Source: Actinomycetes bacterium (GTDB lineage Bacteria > Actinomycetota > Acidimicrobiia > Acidimicrobiales > RAAP-2). Taken from it: a stretch of DNA of 36,112 nucleotides. Position 1 is the first letter of the stretch; each line of letters opens with the position of its first letter. Shown one piece after another: positions 8,280 through 17,218 of the stretch. The stretch is taken from contig JAKBAB010000010.1 in assembly GCA_021815645.1 (NCBI GenBank), positions 1 through 36,112 of the forward strand. The letters are read 5' to 3'. The notes beneath the pieces were generated by a model. It was not told the DNA's origin and made no database searches. It worked only from the letters and a program-made list of their open reading frames with translations. Both the position numbers and the translations under genes were made by a program.

Positions 8280-9044
8280 TTACCGACGCTCGTCGCGCGC
8301 GAGGGGGTCGAATTTGAATATCGGCGCGGGGTCACCGGTTCCCGACGCGGGCGCCGGGGCGGGGGGCGGCGTCTGGGTAGGTCGCGGCGGTACACTCGCG
8401 ACACTCGTCGTAGGTGCGGGCGCCGCCGGCGACGGGGCCGGTGGCGCCGAAGGGGCGACGGGGGCCACTACTTCACCCACGAAGGCGCTTTCCACCCAGC
8501 GTGTGAACTCCGCCAACACTTGGCTAATGCGAGCTTTTTCCGAAGCCAGTTGACGAGACAGAGTATCCACGTCCTCACTTAAACGCTGTTTGAGACCGTT
8601 CAAACGGTTGACCTCGTCTTCCGCGCGGCTTCGCGCTTCGGAGACGATTTCTCGCGCACGCTCTTGCGCGGCGACGGTGAACTCTCGAGACTTCGCTTCC
8701 GCTTCTTGTTGCGCTTGATCGATGAAGCGTTGCGCCATGGCAATCATTGACGCAATCTGCTCGGGGCTCTCGGCGGCACCAGTGCGAATGGGTGCGGCCG
8801 GCGCCGTGGGCGCCACGGAGACTGGTCCGGTAGCGCCGCGCGCGTCGAGTTGTCCAATCCGTTCGGCGGCTTGACGCAACTGCTGCCGTTGCTGGTGCGC
8901 CAACTCCTTGAGCTGTCGGACCTCTAACGAGAGGCGCTCGAGAAACGCGTCGACTTCGTCAACGTTGTACCCCTTGATCCCGACCTTAAAGGCCACCGTA
9001 TCGATTGAATCGATGGCCGAAACTGCGCTATTTGTGGTGTCCAT
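8280..9044 (-). CDS. divIVA: DivIVA/Wag31-like polar growth and septum-site protein
   Basis: 254 aa. The N-terminal DivIVA domain contains FKVGIKGYNVDEVDAFLERL (about 20-39), the curved-membrane-binding segment, followed by coiled coil. A central linker rich in Ala/Pro is followed by a second long coiled coil (about 95-180: AQRFIDQAQQEAEAKSREF and onward). The tail is Pro/Ala-rich. In actinobacteria this family recruits the peptidoglycan machinery to poles and septa. Its place after sepF-yggT matches the usual order. The ATG start is preceded by a G-rich but imperfect ribosome site, and 45 nt separate it from yggT. Confidence 0.92.
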   Translation of the reverse strand: MDTTNSAVSAIDSIDTVAFKVGIKGYNVDEVDAFLERLSLEVRQLKELAHQQRQQLRQAAERIGQLDARGATGPVSVAPTAPAAPIRTGAAESPEQIASMIAMAQRFIDQAQQEAEAKSREFTVAAQERAREIVSEARSRAEDEVNRLNGLKQRLSEDVDTLSRQLASEKARISQVLAEFTRWVESAFVGEVVAPVAPSAPPAPSPAAPAPTTSVASVPPRPTQTPPPAPAPASGTGDPAPIFKFDPLARDERR

Positions 9045-9089
9045 CCCGCCACCCTACCGCCCTCGCCCCTCTCCAGGCGAGTTCCGCCT

Positions 9090-9347
9090 TTAGATGACGA
9101 CTCGGATGATTTCGAGCGCGACGACCGCCACTAGTACCGACAGGTCGATGCCCACTCCCCCGACACTGGGTCTAGGTAAGACGGCGCGCAGGGGGCGTAG
9201 GACCGGTTCGGTCAGGCGAGCCAGCACCCCCTTCACGGTAGCGAGTGTCCCCTGGTGGCCGGTCGTGGGTAGCCAACTGAGCAGAGCGGTGATGATGAGG
9301 ACCCAAATGTAGAGGGTGATTAGATCGCGGAGCAGCGCCACCGTCAA
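9090..9347 (-). CDS. yggT: YggT/YlmG-family small membrane protein
   Basis: 85 aa with two membrane segments (about 5-25 and 65-85) flanking the family block LARLTEPVLRPLRAVLPRP. The YGGT family is linked to division-cluster genes and, in plastids, to nucleoid or photosystem organisation; its bacterial biochemistry is not established. The first codon is TTG, overlapping the sepF stop as TTGA, with an alternative GTG two codons on. It lies between sepF and divIVA, a classic order. Confidence 0.88.
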   Translation of the reverse strand: MTVALLRDLITLYIWVLIITALLSWLPTTGHQGTLATVKGVLARLTEPVLRPLRAVLPRPSVGGVGIDLSVLVAVVALEIIRVVI

Positions 9348-9934
9348 TCCGCCGAGCCGTAGTGTGCGGCGCGCAGACTCTCCTTCGCCTCGGAGCCCAG
9401 ATTCAGCCCCTGAGGACTCACGAGATAGACCCCACGCGCCAGCATCTCAATTCGGGCGTTGAGCGCGTACGCGGTACCCGCGGTGAAGTCGACGAGTCGG
9501 CGCGCGAGTCCGGCGTCAACGTTGAGGGTCGCCAGCACCACGGCCCGATTGGCGCGTAGGTGGTCGGTGATCCGTCGAGAGTCGTCGTAGGTCTCGGGCG
9601 TAACGACCGCTACGTCACGTTCTCGGGAGAACGTGGGGCCCGGCCGCGGTGGATTTTGGTTCGATATCGGTCGAACCCTGGGATTACCGTTGGGACCTTC
9701 GAGCACCGAGATCGACGGCGTGCGCCGCGGCGGGGGTGCGGCCGGCGAACCGCGGTAGGGGGGAGCGCCGGGGCCACCCGCGTAACCGCGCGGGCTAGGA
9801 GTCGAAGCCCACTCCGGTTCGTACTCCTCCACCGGCTCAGAAAAGGGCCGCGACGGTGTGCTCGGGCCAAACTCGCCGTACTCGTCCTCGACGAGTCCGA
9901 GGAAGCCCAGGAATCCCCGTAGTCGATCTTTCAT
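9344..9934 (-). CDS. sepF: SepF cell division protein
   Basis: 196-aa SepF. The N-terminal amphipathic helix begins MKDRLRGFLGFLGLVEDEY, followed by a disordered Pro/Arg-rich linker (about 25-100). The globular SepF core (about 105-180) shows VVTPETYDDSRRITDHLR, RAVVLATLNVD, RRLVDFTAGTAYAL and LVSPQGLNL. SepF anchors FtsZ to the membrane in actinobacteria, which lack FtsA; none is seen here. The ATG has GAGGAG upstream. It overlaps yggT by 4 nt and follows yggS after 52 nt. Confidence 0.95.
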   Translation of the reverse strand: MKDRLRGFLGFLGLVEDEYGEFGPSTPSRPFSEPVEEYEPEWASTPSPRGYAGGPGAPPYRGSPAAPPPRRTPSISVLEGPNGNPRVRPISNQNPPRPGPTFSRERDVAVVTPETYDDSRRITDHLRANRAVVLATLNVDAGLARRLVDFTAGTAYALNARIEMLARGVYLVSPQGLNLGSEAKESLRAAHYGSAD

Positions 9935-9986
9935 TCACCTCTCCTCAGCGCCAGCGCCCGGAACCATGTTAGGCGAGTCGGACCTC

Positions 9987-10664
9987 TCACACCCGTGGCC
10001 CAAAGAGAGCCCGCCCTATACGCAGTTCCGTAGTGCCCGACTGACAGGCCAACTCCAGGTCGTCACTCATCCCCATCGAACATTCGTCAAGGCGCCACTG
10101 GTCCGCGAGCGCGCGCGTCAACTGAAAAGCCGCTCGCGCCGCGCTGGGTTCCACCGGAGCGACCACCATAACCCCGCGTACGTCCAGCCCCGCGTCACGC
10201 GCGCGTAGAACTAGATCGCCGAAGTGCGCCGGGGCGACACCGTTTCTCGTCGCCCCCCCGGTTACGTCAACTTGGCAGTAGACCGACGCTCCCGGTGCGA
10301 GCGCGGCGACTCTCTCAACTTCACGCGTCCGAGACAGCGAGCACACGACGTCCGCGCAACCGAGTACCCGGGCAATTTTATTCGTTTGCAGTACCCCCAA
10401 ATAGTGCCACTGGGTTGCCGGGTTGTCGACTTCACGTCTCTTGCGACACAACTCATCGACGTAGTTCTCGCCGAAGGTGGTCAGACCGACCATCGCGGCG
10501 ACGCGAACGTCTTGGGCGCTGAAGGTCTTCGTGACCGCCACGACGCGCACGTCGCGCGGATCGCGCCCACTCGCATTTATTCTCTCGTGAACTCGCGCGA
10601 GATTGTGACGCAGCCGTTCGCCGTCCTCGGCGCTATCGCAAGAAACTGGGGAGGTCGTCGTCAC
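9987..10664 (-). CDS. yggS: YggS/YlmE/PROSC-family PLP-homeostasis protein
   Basis: PLP-binding alanine-racemase-fold protein involved in vitamin B6 and amino-acid homeostasis. It has NLARVHERI, the PLP lysine strand [28 protein letters not shown], the GVMVVAP block and [21 protein letters not shown]. The ORF opens at 10709, inside ftsZ. The GTG at 10664 gives 225 aa, close to family length, and overlaps ftsZ by 32 nt. The upstream GTG at 10709 has a better GAAGG site but would overlap by 77 nt. No ylmD/pgeF gene separates it from ftsZ, unlike in many actinobacteria. Confidence 0.9.
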   Translation of the reverse strand: MTTTSPVSCDSAEDGERLRHNLARVHERINASGRDPRDVRVVAVTKTFSAQDVRVAAMVGLTTFGENYVDELCRKRREVDNPATQWHYLGVLQTNKIARVLGCADVVCSLSRTREVERVAALAPGASVYCQVDVTGGATRNGVAPAHFGDLVLRARDAGLDVRGVMVVAPVEPSAARAAFQLTRALADQWRLDECSMGMSDDLELACQSGTTELRIGRALFGPRV

Positions 10665-11709
10665 CCCCAACGTCGAAGATATCTTCGCCGGCCGAAGTGA
10701 AAATGTCACTGCGCGGACCTTCGGTCATGACGGGCTGAACCGACGTAACGGACTTCGGCGCCACCGCGTCGAAGCCGGCGGCAATGACCGTCACCCGCAC
10801 CGCCTCACCAATCGAGTCATCGATAACGCTGCCGAAAATGATGTTGGCGTCGGGGTGAGCTACGGAGTGAATAATCTCCGCGGCCTGGGTTACCTCGCTC
10901 AAGGTGACACCGGGACCTCCCACGATGTTCATTAGTATGCCCCGCGCTCCGTCGATGGAGGCCTCCAGCAACGGAGAGGTAATGGCCGCCCGAGCGGCGT
11001 TGACCGCGCGACCCTCTCCCGTGGAACTGCCCACGCCCATAATCGCGGTGCCCGCGTTCCTCATCACGGTGTTAACGTCCGCGAAGTCCGTATTGATCAG
11101 TCCGGGGACGGTTATGAGGTCGGTGACGCCGCGAACGGCCGACAGGAGGACGTCGTCGGCGACTTTAAAGGCGTCGAGCATCGAGGTTTCCGGTGCGGTC
11201 ACCGACAACAGTCGATCGTTGGGGATAACAATCAGGGTGTCGACTTTGTCACGCAACGCCTGGATTCCCTTTTCGGCCTGAGTCGCGCGTCGTTTTCCTT
11301 CAAAGGAGAACGGGCGCGTGACGACGCCAATGGTCAGTATCCCCAACGCGCGCGCAATTTCGGCCACCACCGGCGCCGCACCGGTGCCAGTACCCCCGCC
11401 CTCGCCGGCGGTTATAAAGACCATGTCGGTGTCCTTGAGCGCTTCTTCGATCTCCGCGCGATGGTCTTCGGCGGCCTGGCGACCCACTTCGGGGTCACTG
11501 CCGGCGCCGAGGCCTCTCGTCAATTGACGCCCGATGTCAATCTTAAGATCGGCCTCACTAAGTAGGAGCGCCTGCGCGTCGGTGTTCGCCGCGATGAACT
11601 CGATACTCTTCAGCCCCGCGGTTATCATGCGATTCACCGCGTTGGCGCCGCCCCCACCCACGCCTATCACCTTGATTACGGCGTGGTAGTTGCTCTGACT
11701 GAGACTCAT
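10633..11709 (-). CDS. ftsZ: Cell division protein FtsZ
   Basis: Tubulin-like GTPase that forms the Z ring; 358 aa. [14 protein letters not shown] (16-29) and the tubulin signature [10 protein letters not shown] (104-113) bind GTP. The T7 loop carries [11 protein letters not shown]. After a short linker the C-terminal peptide ends DDDLPSFLR, the docking tail for SepF and other partners. The ATG is preceded by AAGGGGAG. A 105-nt gap from ftsQ holds a candidate promoter, the only sizeable gap in the mraZ-to-yggT series. The 3' end overlaps yggS. Confidence 0.98.
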   Translation of the reverse strand: MSLSQSNYHAVIKVIGVGGGGANAVNRMITAGLKSIEFIAANTDAQALLLSEADLKIDIGRQLTRGLGAGSDPEVGRQAAEDHRAEIEEALKDTDMVFITAGEGGGTGTGAAPVVAEIARALGILTIGVVTRPFSFEGKRRATQAEKGIQALRDKVDTLIVIPNDRLLSVTAPETSMLDAFKVADDVLLSAVRGVTDLITVPGLINTDFADVNTVMRNAGTAIMGVGSSTGEGRAVNAARAAITSPLLEASIDGARGILMNIVGGPGVTLSEVTQAAEIIHSVAHPDANIIFGSVIDDSIGEAVRVTVIAAGFDAVAPKSVTSVQPVMTEGPRSDIFTSAGEDIFDVGGDDDLPSFLR

Positions 11710-11777
11710 GGGCTCCCCTTGGCTATCTCTACTATTGTTACCGCCCTGGCGGGGGCAAATCGGCGAACAGTTCCTGA

Positions 11778-11806
11778 AGGCTAGTCACTGCCTAGTTTTT
11801 GGTCAA
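11778..11806 (-). promoter_or_regulatory. Candidate ftsZ promoter in the ftsQ-ftsZ gap
   Basis: Reading the minus strand, TTGACC, a 17-nt spacer and TAGCCT lie just after the ftsQ stop, about 70 nt before the ftsZ ATG. The -35 match is strong and the -10 match weak. A CCGCC/GGCGG inverted repeat lies further downstream, but no U-run follows it, so I do not call a terminator. Confidence 0.4.
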
Positions 11807-11814
11807 ATAAGAGC

Positions 11815-12573
11815 TCACCCCGACGGGGGCGTCACCGCCAACTCGTCGGGTACCGTAACGTCTACGACGTCGCCCGGCACCAGGGTACTGTGGGCAATTA
11901 CCGAAGCGATGGCCATGAACTTCGCCTCAAGTTTATGGGTTGACCCGAGTACGAACGTAACGGGGGTGGTCAAGGTGAGTGAGAGCGAACCGCGGCCACT
12001 TTCGGTGATGACCGAGACTTGCGCGCTGAAGGCTCGTGGGAGTCGGGAGGCGACGTAGGCCGCCGGGCGAGCGCTCGACGAGAACGGCCACGACTGAGAC
12101 GATGATCCAGAGAATCTCAAGGTCGGCAAATTGGCGCTCAGTGGAGCGCGTCCGAGGTCGCGACCCTGCGCGTTTACGTACTCGAGGTGGTGGTGCGCGC
12201 CAAAGGCGACCGCGACCGCAACACTCTCTTTCACCGAAACCACGACGGTGTTGGGCCACTTTTTGGTCAGCTTCACCGAAGAGATCCAGGCGAATCGCTC
12301 CAGCCTTCGCTCGAGCGTTGCGTCGTTGACGGTCAACATGGAGGGGTGCTCCGCGAGCCCCGAAGCCGCGAGGACCGCGGCGACGGACTCGTGACGCAGG
12401 CCGACGAAAGAAACGTGTTGGACGCGCAGGTAAGGCTGTCGAAGCACCCACGGCACCGCGACGGCGAGGGCCGCTGCCACTACGACCCCCGAGGCCAGAA
12501 CCCACCTCCGACGGCGGCGGCGCGGGGCCGGACCGTCTTCCACGGCCGAAAGGGGGCGGCGCCGTTTCGTCAC
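11815..12573 (-). CDS. ftsQ: Cell division protein FtsQ
   Basis: 252-aa bitopic divisome protein. A basic cytoplasmic tail (RRRRRRW near 19-25) precedes one membrane helix (about 25-44). The POTRA domain (about 48-118) has LRVQHVSFVGLRHESVAAVL and WISSVKLTKKWPNTVVVSV, and the beta domain follows. FtsQ links FtsL/FtsB with the septal synthases. The GTG start overlaps the murB stop (GTGA). Sequence conservation is low, as is usual for FtsQ, but domain order and position support the call. Confidence 0.93.
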   Translation of the reverse strand: MTKRRRPLSAVEDGPAPRRRRRRWVLASGVVVAAALAVAVPWVLRQPYLRVQHVSFVGLRHESVAAVLAASGLAEHPSMLTVNDATLERRLERFAWISSVKLTKKWPNTVVVSVKESVAVAVAFGAHHHLEYVNAQGRDLGRAPLSANLPTLRFSGSSSQSWPFSSSARPAAYVASRLPRAFSAQVSVITESGRGSLSLTLTTPVTFVLGSTHKLEAKFMAIASVIAHSTLVPGDVVDVTVPDELAVTPPSG

Positions 12574-13484
12574 TGGCCGTCTCCGAAGCCCACGAAGTGG
12601 TGTTCACTGGCCAGATCGACCCCGCTCGCCTCTCGAACACGGTCGCGCAGTAGTGAGATCAGCTGATAGACGTCGCTGGCCCGACCGCCGGAGTCGGCCT
12701 GAATGAAGTTCGCGTGTTTCTCGCTCACGCTCGCACTCCCAACGCGCAGACCCTTTCCACCCACCAAATCGATGAGCCGGGCGGCACTGTCGTTGGGGGG
12801 GTTGCGAAAGACGCTCCCGGCGTTGTGGCCACCGGGTTGATTCTCACGGCGCCACCGCACTACGTCGCGCACTCGCTCCTCACATTCGCTCGCCGCTCCC
12901 GCGCGCAGCGCCATAGTGACCCCGAGGACGACGTCTCCCGACTGCAAGGCGCTCGTGCGGTACCCGAGCGCCAGTCGGTCCTTCCCCCAGCTCTCCTCGG
13001 TACCGGCGCGCCACACTCGGGCTGAGAGAATCGTCGCGGCCACGTCGGAACCGTGGCCACCGGCGTTCATCTTCGCGGCTCCCCCAAAAGTGCCGGGCAC
13101 GCCCACCGCCCACTCGAGTCCCGTCACTCCGTCGTGGGCTAGCCGTCGAGCGGCCACGGGGAGTTCGATAGCGGCGCCCGCCTCTACGGTCACCCCCCCG
13201 TCACCACGGTGCCACCGCAGTGACGCGAACTGTCCACCGAGACGAAGTGCCACCAGTGGCGTCTCCCCGTCGGCCACGAGCACGTTGGATCCATTTCCCA
13301 AGACGAAGAGGGGAAGCTCGGTAGCGGCCATCAGTGGGCTTAACTCCGCTAAGTCGCTATCGCTGCTGACTCGAACGAGGCACCGAGCGCGACCACCTAC
13401 GCGGTACGTCGTGAGGGCGCCCAATTGCGCGTGTTCCTCGACGCGGTCGCCGCCAACTTTAATCAGTACGTCTAGGGCCGTCAC
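12570..13484 (-). CDS. murB: UDP-N-acetylenolpyruvoylglucosamine reductase
   Basis: 304-aa FAD enzyme that reduces UDP-GlcNAc-enolpyruvate to UDP-MurNAc using NADPH. The FAD domain shows TTYRVGGRARCLV, LGNGSNVLVAD and EWAVGVPGTFGGAAKMNAGG. The catalytic domain has the proton-donor block AGSVFRNPPND, then ARLIDLVGGKGLRVG and SEKHANFI. Length and motifs fit a compact MurB. The GTG overlaps the murC stop as GTGA, and the stop overlaps the ftsQ start in the same way. Confidence 0.96.
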   Translation of the reverse strand: MTALDVLIKVGGDRVEEHAQLGALTTYRVGGRARCLVRVSSDSDLAELSPLMAATELPLFVLGNGSNVLVADGETPLVALRLGGQFASLRWHRGDGGVTVEAGAAIELPVAARRLAHDGVTGLEWAVGVPGTFGGAAKMNAGGHGSDVAATILSARVWRAGTEESWGKDRLALGYRTSALQSGDVVLGVTMALRAGAASECEERVRDVVRWRRENQPGGHNAGSVFRNPPNDSAARLIDLVGGKGLRVGSASVSEKHANFIQADSGGRASDVYQLISLLRDRVREASGVDLASEHHFVGFGDGQ

Positions 13485-14845
13485 TCGAGACCGCCCGGCA
13501 ACGAGTTGATCACCGACGCGACGTCGCCCGCCCCGACGAAGAGCAGGACGTCACAGCCACCAATCTCGGACACCAGCGAGGGCACGACGTCGTCGAGGCG
13601 CTCGTGATAACTCGCGCGTCCCCCGAAGCCGAGACGACCAAGGGCTCTGACGATGACCTCACCGGTCACCCCGGTCGGATTGCCCTCACCCGCGCGGTAG
13701 ATATCCGAAACTACGACGCGGTCGGCCGCGGTGAGGGCCCGCGCTAACTCGTCGGAGAGCGCGACGGTGCGAGTAACCCGGTGGGGCTGAAAGACGACCG
13801 CCACTGACTGGTACCCGGCGGCGCGCGTTGCGGCTATGGTCACCGAAATCTCACTCGGTAGGTGGGCGTAGTCTTCGTAGACGTCGATCCCGCGCCACGC
13901 CCCGCGATACTGGTATCGGCGCGGCGCCCCGAGGAAGTTAGCGAGACCGGTAGCGACCACCGGGGCGTCGATGCCGCGCAAACGAGCCAACGTCGCCACG
14001 ACCGCCGCGTTGGCGACGTTGTGCGCCCCCGTAACTCGCAGCGAGATTCGAAAGCTCTCCCCGGGGCCCGTAAGGGTGAAAGACGAATGGCGCCTAGCCA
14101 GTTCAACATCGGAAACCCGCCACGGGGCCTTCGCCACTTGGGCCACCGTGACAATCTCGTGTCCAGAGGTATCGCCCACCCGCACGGCGCCCGGATCATC
14201 TCCCCACACCACGACGGGTCCTCGAGTTCGTTCGATCAAATCGGTGAAGGCGCTTTCCAACTGGGCCACGGTGCCGTAGTAGTCGAGGTGGTCCGGTTCA
14301 ACGTTGAGCACACCGAGAAACGCCGCTTCGACTTCGCGAAAAGTTCCGAAACTCTCGTCCACTTCAACAATCAAATCGCCCCTCCCCCAGTGACCGTTAG
14401 AGCCAACGCCGAGCACGGGCGCTCCCAGGAGCCAACCGTCGTCGCGACCGTCGGCTAGAGAGACGTGGACCATCATCGACGTAGCTGTCGTCTTTCCGTG
14501 CGTCCCGCACAGTCCAACGAGCGGGGCGATTTTCGAAAGTTGACCGAAGAGCGTCGATCGCGATACCGCCCGCACGCCTCGCGCTCTCGCGGCCGCGATT
14601 TCGGGGTGATCGTCTGAGATCGCGGGCGACCACAGCACGACTTCGCACTGATCCACGTGCCCGGACGAGTGACCAATCGCCGTCGCGACGCCGCGGTGAC
14701 TTAGCTCGGTGAGCGTAGGTGAGTTGGCGACGTCGCATCCGCTTACGGCAGAACCGGACTCGGCCACCAGCGTCGCCACGCCACTCATGCCGGCGCCCCC
14801 CACCCCGACGACGTGCACGCGCTCGTGCGCGTCGAAGAGAGTCAC
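13481..14845 (-). CDS. murC: UDP-N-acetylmuramate--L-alanine ligase
   Basis: 454-aa Mur ligase that adds L-Ala to UDP-MurNAc. Domain 1 starts with VHVVGVGGAGMSG (9-21). The ATP-binding P-loop is GTHGKTTATSM, and VEPDHLDYYG is the central conserved block. In domain 3 the sequence EDYAHLPSEI replaces the common DDYGHHPTEV, so the second His is Leu. The P-loop, central block and HRVTRT segment are otherwise intact. GTG start, coupled on both sides by 4-nt overlaps (murG upstream, murB downstream). Confidence 0.95.
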   Translation of the reverse strand: MTLFDAHERVHVVGVGGAGMSGVATLVAESGSAVSGCDVANSPTLTELSHRGVATAIGHSSGHVDQCEVVLWSPAISDDHPEIAAARARGVRAVSRSTLFGQLSKIAPLVGLCGTHGKTTATSMMVHVSLADGRDDGWLLGAPVLGVGSNGHWGRGDLIVEVDESFGTFREVEAAFLGVLNVEPDHLDYYGTVAQLESAFTDLIERTRGPVVVWGDDPGAVRVGDTSGHEIVTVAQVAKAPWRVSDVELARRHSSFTLTGPGESFRISLRVTGAHNVANAAVVATLARLRGIDAPVVATGLANFLGAPRRYQYRGAWRGIDVYEDYAHLPSEISVTIAATRAAGYQSVAVVFQPHRVTRTVALSDELARALTAADRVVVSDIYRAGEGNPTGVTGEVIVRALGRLGFGGRASYHERLDDVVPSLVSEIGGCDVLLFVGAGDVASVINSLPGGLE

Positions 14846-15960
14846 GGAACCACTCGCGCCGAAATCGTCACGTCGGCGATGCGCAGGGCCGCCCCCCGAC
14901 GGCCCAGCGACCGGGCCCCTTCAGCCATCGCGGAAAGCACAGACGGGGACGTAATTGACTCGAGGACCCTCTCGAGCGCTTCACCCGTGCACAGATCGTC
15001 ACGAATCACTACGGCGCCACCCACACCCTCCACGGTAAGGGCGTTCTTCATCTGGTGATCGTCGGGCGCTCCCGGCAACGGTACGAGAACTGAGGGTATT
15101 GCGAGGGTCGTCAATTCGGCGACGGTGATAGCGCCCGCGCGACAGATCGCCACGTCACACACCGTCCACATAAGGGTCATATCCGCGAACGGCACCACCC
15201 GGTAGTCGAGGCCGCACGTCTTCGGGGCACGATCGCGCACTACCTCGAAGTCGCGACGGCCAGTCACGTGGATAAGGGCGACGTCAGTGCGTAATCGCCA
15301 CGTTTCGGCCAACTCGGTCACGGCACCGTTGACCCGAGCCGACCCCAATGAGCCGGTCATGACGACCACGACCGTCCGATCGGGGTCGAGCGGCGGAGTC
15401 ATGTGGGCCGAGGTCCTCGCCCGAGCCGGGGGGCTACGGTCGACGCTTTCGACTTCACTGCGTACCGGTGCGCCGGTCACCAGAACGTTGTCGCCCGAGG
15501 TGGGAAAAGCGCAGCATCGCCACCGGGCGTGACGCGCCGCAAACCTCGACACCACTCCCGGAGCCGCGTCGAACTCCACCACGATGAGCGGAACTCGCCA
15601 CCACAGTGCCGCCAAAGTCGCCGCGGCCGACGCGTACCCCCCCACCGACACCACCGCCGTCGCTCGCCAGCGTCGCAACAAAATCACCGCGCCGACAGTC
15701 GCTACCAGTAGCCCGCCGACGGCCCCGCAGTTCGCCACGACGGCCCCGGGACGCCACGAGCGCTGGAGCCCCCGACCGGGCAGTCTCGTCAACGAGACGG
15801 CGCTACCACCGAGCAGCTCACTCTCCTTCCCCCGGCGGCTGCCCACAAAACGCAGCTCAGACTCGCTCACGCCCCGGGCCACGAGCGCGTCCGCGAGCGC
15901 CCGCATGGGAAAGATGTGCCCACCCGTACCGCCTCCGGTAATCACGATGGGTCCCCGCAC
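14842..15960 (-). CDS. murG: UDP-GlcNAc:lipid I GlcNAc-transferase MurG
   Basis: 372-aa GT28 glycosyltransferase that makes lipid II on the inner membrane face. The N-terminal Rossmann domain has the glycine loop GGGTGGHIFPMRALADAL. The C-terminal UDP-GlcNAc domain has VMTGSLGSARVN, CRAGAITVAEL and VPLPGAPDDHQMKNA. The acceptor domain is shorter and more Ala/Val-rich than usual between about 85 and 150. The GTG start shares one base with the ftsW stop (TAGTG), and the stop overlaps murC. Confidence 0.95.
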   Translation of the reverse strand: MRGPIVITGGGTGGHIFPMRALADALVARGVSESELRFVGSRRGKESELLGGSAVSLTRLPGRGLQRSWRPGAVVANCGAVGGLLVATVGAVILLRRWRATAVVSVGGYASAAATLAALWWRVPLIVVEFDAAPGVVSRFAARHARWRCCAFPTSGDNVLVTGAPVRSEVESVDRSPPARARTSAHMTPPLDPDRTVVVVMTGSLGSARVNGAVTELAETWRLRTDVALIHVTGRRDFEVVRDRAPKTCGLDYRVVPFADMTLMWTVCDVAICRAGAITVAELTTLAIPSVLVPLPGAPDDHQMKNALTVEGVGGAVVIRDDLCTGEALERVLESITSPSVLSAMAEGARSLGRRGAALRIADVTISARVVP

Positions 15961-17216
15961 TATCGGGCCCGTGATCGATTACCGGCTCCGGAGCGTTCGA
16001 AGGCGCGCCCGGCACGGGCCGGTGGCCTAGGGGCGGGCTCGAACCGACGGCGGCGCGCGCCGCCACTCGACTCGAGAGTCACGTCGGGCCCGCGCGACCG
16101 GTCGTGGGCGACGTTGTAGAGAAGACCCACGGCCGCCATTTCGGTGATGAGCGCGGTCCCACCGTAAGAGAAGAAGGGCAGCGGCACCCCGGTGACGGCC
16201 CACCAGCCGACGACCGACGCAATATTGATGATCGCTTCGACCATTATCCAGGTCATTACGCCCACCGCGACCAGCCGGTTAACCGGGTTGGCGCACTGCT
16301 GGGCAATGCGCACCGACACCATTAAGAACACCACGAAAAGGGCAATGACGGCGAGGGTCCCGATGAGACCTAACTCTTCGCCGACGATGGTGAAAATAAA
16401 GTCGGTGTGGGGATTGGGCAGTAGACCGAACTTCTCGCGACTGTTGCCCAGGCCCAGGCCCGTTAGACCACCCGCGCCCAATCCAATACGCGACTGCAAT
16501 AGTTGGTAACCACTTCCCAGGAGGTTGGCGTTGGGGTGTAGAAAGGAAAAAAGTCGCTGAGCGGCGTAGGGTTTGGCCGCGAGGTAGGCGCCAACCCCCA
16601 CCCCCGTAACCAAGGTCGCACGAACCAAAAGACGGCCGGAGAGTCCCGCCGACGCCAACGTCGCGACGGCGATCATCAACACCACCGACGCGGTGCCGAT
16701 ATCGGGCTCGAGAACAATCAGGGCGCAACCTAACCAGATTGGCGCCGTACGTACGACGAGAGACTTCGCTTGATCCAAATCGCGATGGTGGTGCTGAACC
16801 AACCACGCTACGTACAAAATTGCGCACAACTTAAAAAGCTCCGACGGCTGTAAGTTGATGACCCGCAAGTCGAGCCACCGCTTCCCACCGTTAGTCGAAA
16901 CCCCCACCAGCTTTACCGCGAAAAGCAAAGCGAGACCGCCACCGATAAGTGTGGGCGCCAGGGCGACGATCCGCTCGAGGCGAACCCGGGCCGCGACGTA
17001 CCACGCAAAGATGCCGAAACACAGGTACGCCAGGTCGTGGGCGACAATCGAAAACGCGGACCCACCGTTGGCGGCCGCCTGGCCCTCACTGGCGGACGCC
17101 ACGAAGACGGTACCGAAAATTATGAGCGCCACGGTGGTGGCGAGCAAGACCCGTCCCGTCGCGCTACCTCTCGGTAGAGGTTGAAACAGACCGTGATCGC
17201 TACTCGCGCCGCGCAC
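15960..17216 (-). CDS. ftsW: FtsW septal peptidoglycan glycosyltransferase (SEDS)
   Basis: 418-aa SEDS polymerase with about ten membrane helices. Conserved blocks: NGGKRWLDL and QPSELFK, PDIGTA, LLPNPHTDFIFTIVGEELG, and GVPLPFFSYGGT near the end. It partners with the transpeptidase FtsI encoded upstream. A cytoplasmic Arg/Pro-rich tail of about 45 residues follows the last helix, as in many actinobacterial FtsW proteins. The GTG start is 2 nt after the mraY stop; murD, which usually sits between these genes, is absent. Confidence 0.96.
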   Translation of the reverse strand: MRGASSDHGLFQPLPRGSATGRVLLATTVALIIFGTVFVASASEGQAAANGGSAFSIVAHDLAYLCFGIFAWYVAARVRLERIVALAPTLIGGGLALLFAVKLVGVSTNGGKRWLDLRVINLQPSELFKLCAILYVAWLVQHHHRDLDQAKSLVVRTAPIWLGCALIVLEPDIGTASVVLMIAVATLASAGLSGRLLVRATLVTGVGVGAYLAAKPYAAQRLFSFLHPNANLLGSGYQLLQSRIGLGAGGLTGLGLGNSREKFGLLPNPHTDFIFTIVGEELGLIGTLAVIALFVVFLMVSVRIAQQCANPVNRLVAVGVMTWIMVEAIINIASVVGWWAVTGVPLPFFSYGGTALITEMAAVGLLYNVAHDRSRGPDVTLESSGGARRRRFEPAPRPPARAGRAFERSGAGNRSRAR

Positions 17217-17218
17217 CC

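Noticed and set aside
7527-8553. Long plus-strand ORFs 7527..8264 (245 aa) and 7798..8553 (251 aa)
   Set aside because: They are antisense shadows of the low-complexity Lys/Ala/Arg repeats of the DksA-like gene and the Ala/Pro tail of divIVA. Their Leu/Arg/Gly and Ala/Arg runs are what reverse reading of such repeats produces.
11738-11760. CCGCC/GGCGG inverted repeat before ftsZ as a terminator
   Set aside because: The stem is short with a very tight loop and no U-run follows on the minus strand. Transcription into ftsZ is expected.
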